From DATBIO01 sp036556965 (GTDB lineage: Bacteria; Acidobacteriota; Vicinamibacteria; Fen-336), in assembly GCA_036556965.1 (NCBI GenBank), contig DATBIO010000128.1, positions 1-9,666 on the forward strand: 9,666 nucleotides of DNA, given 5' to 3'. Position 1 is the first letter of the stretch. Every line of letters starts with the position of its first letter. Below, one piece after another: positions 7,550 to 9,666 of the stretch. The notes under the pieces are model-generated. The model searched no databases. It was not told the origin of the DNA and was given only the letters and a program-made list of their open reading frames with translations. The translations under genes and the position numbers were made by a program.

Positions 7550-8268
7550 AGGTCCTGGTCATCGACGTGGGCGGCACCAACATCAAGGTCAGCCTGGGCG
7601 GGCCGGAGCCGCCGCTGAAGATCCCCTCGGGTCCCGACCTGACGCCCGAGCGCATGGCGCGCGACGTGGCGGAGGCCACGCGCGGCTGGGACTACGAGGC
7701 GGTCTCCGTGGGCTTCCCCGGCCCCGTGGAGGACGGCCACCCCGCCCGGGAGCCCCGGAACCTCGGCCCGGGCTGGGTCGCCTTCGACTTCGAGAAGGCG
7801 TTCTCTCGCCCCGTGCGCGTCATCAACGACGCCGCCATGCAGGCCCTGGGCAGCTACGACGGCGGGCGCATGCTCTTCCTGGGGCTGGGCACCGGCCTGG
7901 GCTCCGCCCTCGTCTTCGAGGGCGTGCTGGCTCCGCTGGAGCTGGCGCACATGCCCTACCGCAAGGGCGGCACCTACGAGGACTACCTGGGCGCGCGCGG
8001 CCTCGAGCGCATGGGGCGCAAGAAGTGGCAGCGCCACGTGGAGGAGGTGGTGGCGCTGCTCAAGGACGGCCTGCAGGCGGACTACGTGGTGCTGGGCGGC
8101 GGACAGACGAAGAAGCTGAAGGGCCTGCCCCCGGACACGCGGCTGGGAAGCAACGCGAACGCCATCGCGGGCGGGCTCCGGCTCTGGAACGACGCCAAGC
8201 ACGACCGCGCCGGGCAGCTCTTCGTGGTCGGCCTCGCCCTGCGCGGGGGGACGCACCGCAAGCCCTGA
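7546..8268 (+). CDS. ROK-family glucokinase, PpgK-like (polyphosphate or ATP)
   Basis: A sugar kinase of the ROK/actin-like ATPase superfamily, most like polyphosphate glucokinases, expected to phosphorylate free glucose to glucose 6-phosphate. The 240-residue protein shows the phosphate-1 loop DVGGTNIK (7-14), GFPGPV (56-61), the catalytic Asp95 in INDAAMQALG, the phosphate-2 loop GLGTGLGS (113-120), a sugar-contacting ELAH (132-135; the family usually has a glycine before the histidine), TYEDYLG (143-149) and the adenosine-region GGG (184-186). The cysteine-rich zinc motif of ROK repressors and many ROK glucokinases is missing, as in PpgK, and there is no DNA-binding domain. Start ATG 7546 overlaps the zwf stop (ATGA); the best Shine-Dalgarno, GGAGG at 7526-7530, is 15 bases away, so translation probably depends on coupling. 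Phosphoryl donor cannot be read from the sequence. Confidence 0.85.
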   Translation: MKVLVIDVGGTNIKVSLGGPEPPLKIPSGPDLTPERMARDVAEATRGWDYEAVSVGFPGPVEDGHPAREPRNLGPGWVAFDFEKAFSRPVRVINDAAMQALGSYDGGRMLFLGLGTGLGSALVFEGVLAPLELAHMPYRKGGTYEDYLGARGLERMGRKKWQRHVEEVVALLKDGLQADYVVLGGGQTKKLKGLPPDTRLGSNANAIAGGLRLWNDAKHDRAGQLFVVGLALRGGTHRKP

Positions 8269-8271
8269 CCC

Positions 8272-8934
8272 GTGCCGACCCGCCTGTTCTTCGTCCGCCA
8301 CGGGGCCACTCCCCTCACGGCCGAGGACCGGTTCTCCGGCGCGGTGGGCGTGGAGCTCTCGGACGAGGGGCGGTGGCAGGTGGAGCAGCTCTCGCGGCGG
8401 CTCCGCCGCGAGCCCATCGCGGCCGTGTACTGCAGCCCCCTCAGCCGCACCGTGGAGACGGCGGCCATCCTGGCCCGGCCGCACGGCGTCACCCCCGTGA
8501 AGTGCGACGGGCTGCGCGAGATCAGCCACGGCCGCTGGGAGGGACTCACGCGGGGGGAAGTCGCGCAGCGCTTCCCGGAGGAGTACGAGGCCTGGGAGAC
8601 GGACCCCTTCACCTTCGCCCCCCAGGGCGGCGAGTCCGGGCTGGGCGTGCTCGCGCGGGCCCTGCCCGTGGTGCGCGCCATGGCCGTGGACCATGCCGGC
8701 GAGCGCGTGATCGTGGTGTCCCACAAGGCGACGCTGCGTCTCATCATGAGCAGCCTGCTCGGCTTCGACGGCCGCGGCTACCGCGACCGGCTCGACCAGT
8801 CGCCGGCCTGCCTGAGCGTGGTCGACTTCAAGGACCCCGTCCGCGCGCGCCTCATGCTCTTCAACGACGTCTCCCATTACGCCGACCACCCGCGCGACCC
8901 GGCCCCCAACCTCTCCGCGTGGTGGGACTCCTGA
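8272..8934 (+). CDS. Histidine phosphatase superfamily protein (PGM-like branch 1)
   Basis: A 220-residue protein of the phosphoglycerate mutase/acid phosphatase fold, starting at GTG 8272 three bases after the kinase stop, with no clear ribosome site, so probably coupled. The active-site set is complete: Arg9-His10 in FVRHGAT (the His is phosphorylated), Arg59 in SPLSRTVETA, Glu83 in LREISHGRWEG and His151 in VVSHKATLR. It is shorter than cofactor-dependent phosphoglycerate mutase (about 250 residues in E. coli) and looks more like the broad phosphatase group that includes alpha-ribazole phosphatase and phosphoserine phosphatase, so a mutase role is unlikely. Its position at the end of a sugar-phosphate operon suggests a sugar phosphate or phosphorylated acid as substrate, but this is inference. 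It ends at TGA 8932-8934 and is the last gene of the operon. Confidence 0.88.
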   Translation: MPTRLFFVRHGATPLTAEDRFSGAVGVELSDEGRWQVEQLSRRLRREPIAAVYCSPLSRTVETAAILARPHGVTPVKCDGLREISHGRWEGLTRGEVAQRFPEEYEAWETDPFTFAPQGGESGLGVLARALPVVRAMAVDHAGERVIVVSHKATLRLIMSSLLGFDGRGYRDRLDQSPACLSVVDFKDPVRARLMLFNDVSHYADHPRDPAPNLSAWWDS

Positions 8935-8957
8935 CGGAGACGCCATGAGCCGCTGCG

Positions 8958-8968
8958 GCCGGCCGGAG
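8958..8968 (+). repeat. 11-base direct repeat, copy 1
   Basis: GCCGGCCGGAG occurs here and exactly again at 9057-9067, where it runs into the ribosome site of the next gene. The two copies bracket most of the intergenic gap. In DNA this GC-rich chance is a serious alternative. Confidence 0.35.
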
Positions 8969-8972
8969 TCAC

Positions 8973-9027
8973 GGCGCCCGTCCCCTGCCCCCGGTATTTT
9001 CCGCCGCCCATTGCGGGGTGGGGCGCC
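8973..9027. repeat. Imperfect GC-rich inverted repeat in the intergenic gap
   Basis: GGCGCCC at 8973-8979 pairs with GGGCGCC at 9021-9027, and after a two-base mismatch CCCC at 8982-8985 pairs with GGGG at 9015-9018. The loop contains the only AT-rich patch nearby (TATTTT at 8995-9000). No run of T follows the stem, so it is not a textbook intrinsic terminator. It could be an operator, an RNA hairpin ending the operon transcript, or chance pairing in GC-rich DNA. Confidence 0.3.
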
Positions 9028-9040
9028 CGGGGTCTAGCGT
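9011..9040 (+). promoter_or_regulatory. Possible housekeeping-sigma promoter for the membrane-protein gene
   Basis: TTGCGG at 9011-9016 resembles a -35 box and TAGCGT at 9035-9040 a -10 box, with an 18-base spacer. It lies about 40 bases upstream of ATG 9078, a sensible distance. The gap after the operon and the separate strong ribosome site support an independent transcription unit. Matches are partial, so this is tentative. Confidence 0.3.
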
Positions 9041-9056
9041 GTAAGAAGGGCCGTGT

Positions 9057-9067
9057 GCCGGCCGGAG
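9057..9067 (+). repeat. 11-base direct repeat, copy 2
   Basis: Exact copy of the 8958-8968 motif, starting 99 bases downstream of it and overlapping the Shine-Dalgarno of the gene at 9078. Might be a protein-binding site pair or coincidence. Confidence 0.35.
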
Positions 9068-9068
9068 G
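9064..9068 (+). promoter_or_regulatory. Ribosome binding site of the membrane-protein gene
   Basis: GGAGG nine bases before ATG 9078, close to ideal spacing. It fixes the start of the last gene. Confidence 0.65.
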
Positions 9069-9077
9069 ACTGACCGC

Positions 9078-9666
9078 ATGGCGAACGACAACGACCGCTC
9101 CGGGGCCCTCGAGGACGAAAACGACCGGGGGGCCTCGCGGGTCACCACCCTGGAGCCTCCGCAACCGGTGGCTGCGCCCGTCCCGAGCACCGCGCCCGCC
9201 CCCGTGCGCCGGCTCAACAAGAAGGAGCGCAAGCTCCGCAAGGACCAGCGGCGCCCGCTGTCCTCCTGGGAGCGCTATCGCGCGCTGACGGACGTGGTGG
9301 AGGAGTCGCTGGACCTCGTGGACCTCGCGGACCACAAGGCGCGGTTCGCCCTGGTCATCATGGGCGCCCTGAACGCCCTCCTCTTCGTCATGGCGTCCCA
9401 GACCGACACGTTCGACGCCATCCCCATCACCGCGCGTCCGGTGATGACGGCGTTCATCGTGGTCTACGCGCTGGTGGCCCTGTACTTCGTGGTGCAGGCC
9501 ATCGAGTCGCTCCGTCCGCGCAAGGCGCAGCCGCGCGTGAGCTACCTGGAGGCCCACGGGCCCGAGGACCACCCCGTGGGGCTCCGCTTCTACGAGGACA
9601 TCGTCGTCCGCAGCGTGGAGGACTATCGCACCGCCTGGCGTGACCTGCGCATCGGGCAGCTCAACG
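9078..9666 (+). CDS. Two-helix membrane protein, DUF5706/Pycsar effector-like, 3'-truncated
   Basis: Open reading frame of 196 codons running off the window, without a stop. Residues 1-60 are hydrophilic: an acidic start, a Pro/Ala-rich stretch (27-43) and a Lys/Arg-rich segment with NKKERKLRKDQRR (47-59), so no signal peptide. Residues 63-88 look like an amphipathic helix ending in LADHKARF (83-90). Two hydrophobic helices follow (about 90-107 and 122-142), joined by a short polar loop. After the second helix come IESLRPR (142-148) and a cytoplasmic helix with FYEDIVVRSVEDYR (171-184). An Asp-x-Lys-Ala signature before a two-helix hairpin, then a Pro-Arg turn and a Tyr-rich helix, is the layout I know from the DUF5706/Pycsar effector-type family, some members of which damage the membrane on sensing cyclic CMP or UMP. 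The match is by eye. It has its own ribosome site and is probably not part of the sugar operon. No cyclase is visible, so a defence role is unproven. Confidence 0.6.
   Translation, partial: MANDNDRSGALEDENDRGASRVTTLEPPQPVAAPVPSTAPAPVRRLNKKERKLRKDQRRPLSSWERYRALTDVVEESLDLVDLADHKARFALVIMGALNALLFVMASQTDTFDAIPITARPVMTAFIVVYALVALYFVVQAIESLRPRKAQPRVSYLEAHGPEDHPVGLRFYEDIVVRSVEDYRTAWRDLRIGQLN

Noticed and set aside
7546..8268. ROK-family transcriptional repressor
   Set aside because: There is no N-terminal helix-turn-helix domain; the protein starts directly with the kinase phosphate loop.
8272..8934. Phosphoglycerate mutase assignment for the histidine phosphatase
   Set aside because: Too short and lacking the mutase-specific insert; the sequence fits the general phosphatase branch better.
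7348..8946. Open reading frame of 532 codons on the - strand across the kinase and phosphatase genes
   Set aside because: Shadow of three confidently identified + strand genes; no domain or ribosome site supports it.
8945..9037. Small + strand frame of 30 codons (ATG at 8945, TAG at 9035) after the phosphatase
   Set aside because: Arg/Pro/Gly-rich composition typical of random GC-rich DNA and no good ribosome site; it also covers the putative promoter region.
8877..9572. Open reading frame of 231 codons on the - strand spanning the intergenic gap and the last gene
   Set aside because: Considered as a divergent gene, but it is antisense to a frame with good ribosome site and two clear membrane helices, and its own translation is low-complexity.

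Overview
The window is about 9.7 kb of very GC-rich DNA (over 70% G+C by eye, third codon positions almost all G or C), with every gene on the + strand. Base composition, dense gene packing and protein style suggest a high-GC Gram-negative such as a myxobacterium, but nothing here fixes the taxon. There are no RNA genes, insertion sequences or CRISPR arrays.

Positions 1-8934 hold one tightly packed carbon-metabolism operon: transketolase (5' end outside the window), ribose-5-phosphate isomerase B, a 960-residue transaldolase/phosphoglucose isomerase fusion, a short-form 6-phosphogluconate dehydrogenase, glucose-6-phosphate dehydrogenase, a PpgK-like ROK glucokinase and a histidine-phosphatase-superfamily protein. 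Junctions are 1-4 base overlaps or gaps of 3-10 bases, so translational coupling is likely. Together they form a nearly complete pentose phosphate cycle: the kinase makes glucose 6-phosphate, Zwf and Gnd oxidise it, RpiB, Tkt and Tal rearrange pentose phosphates, and the Pgi half returns fructose 6-phosphate to glucose 6-phosphate. A 6-phosphogluconolactonase and a ribulose-phosphate 3-epimerase are not in view.

The most notable biochemical feature is that both oxidative dehydrogenases depart from classic NADP-enzyme signatures. Gnd has Asp30 at the end of its second Rossmann strand. Zwf carries substitutions at positions equivalent to three well-studied residues of the Leuconostoc enzyme. 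This raises the possibility of an NAD-leaning oxidative branch.

After a 143-base gap (8935-9077), which holds a possible promoter and an imperfect inverted repeat, a separate gene begins at 9078 and runs off the end. It encodes a two-helix membrane protein resembling the DUF5706/Pycsar effector-type family. This is the only part of the window that hints at a defence or signalling system, and no nucleotide cyclase is visible beside it.
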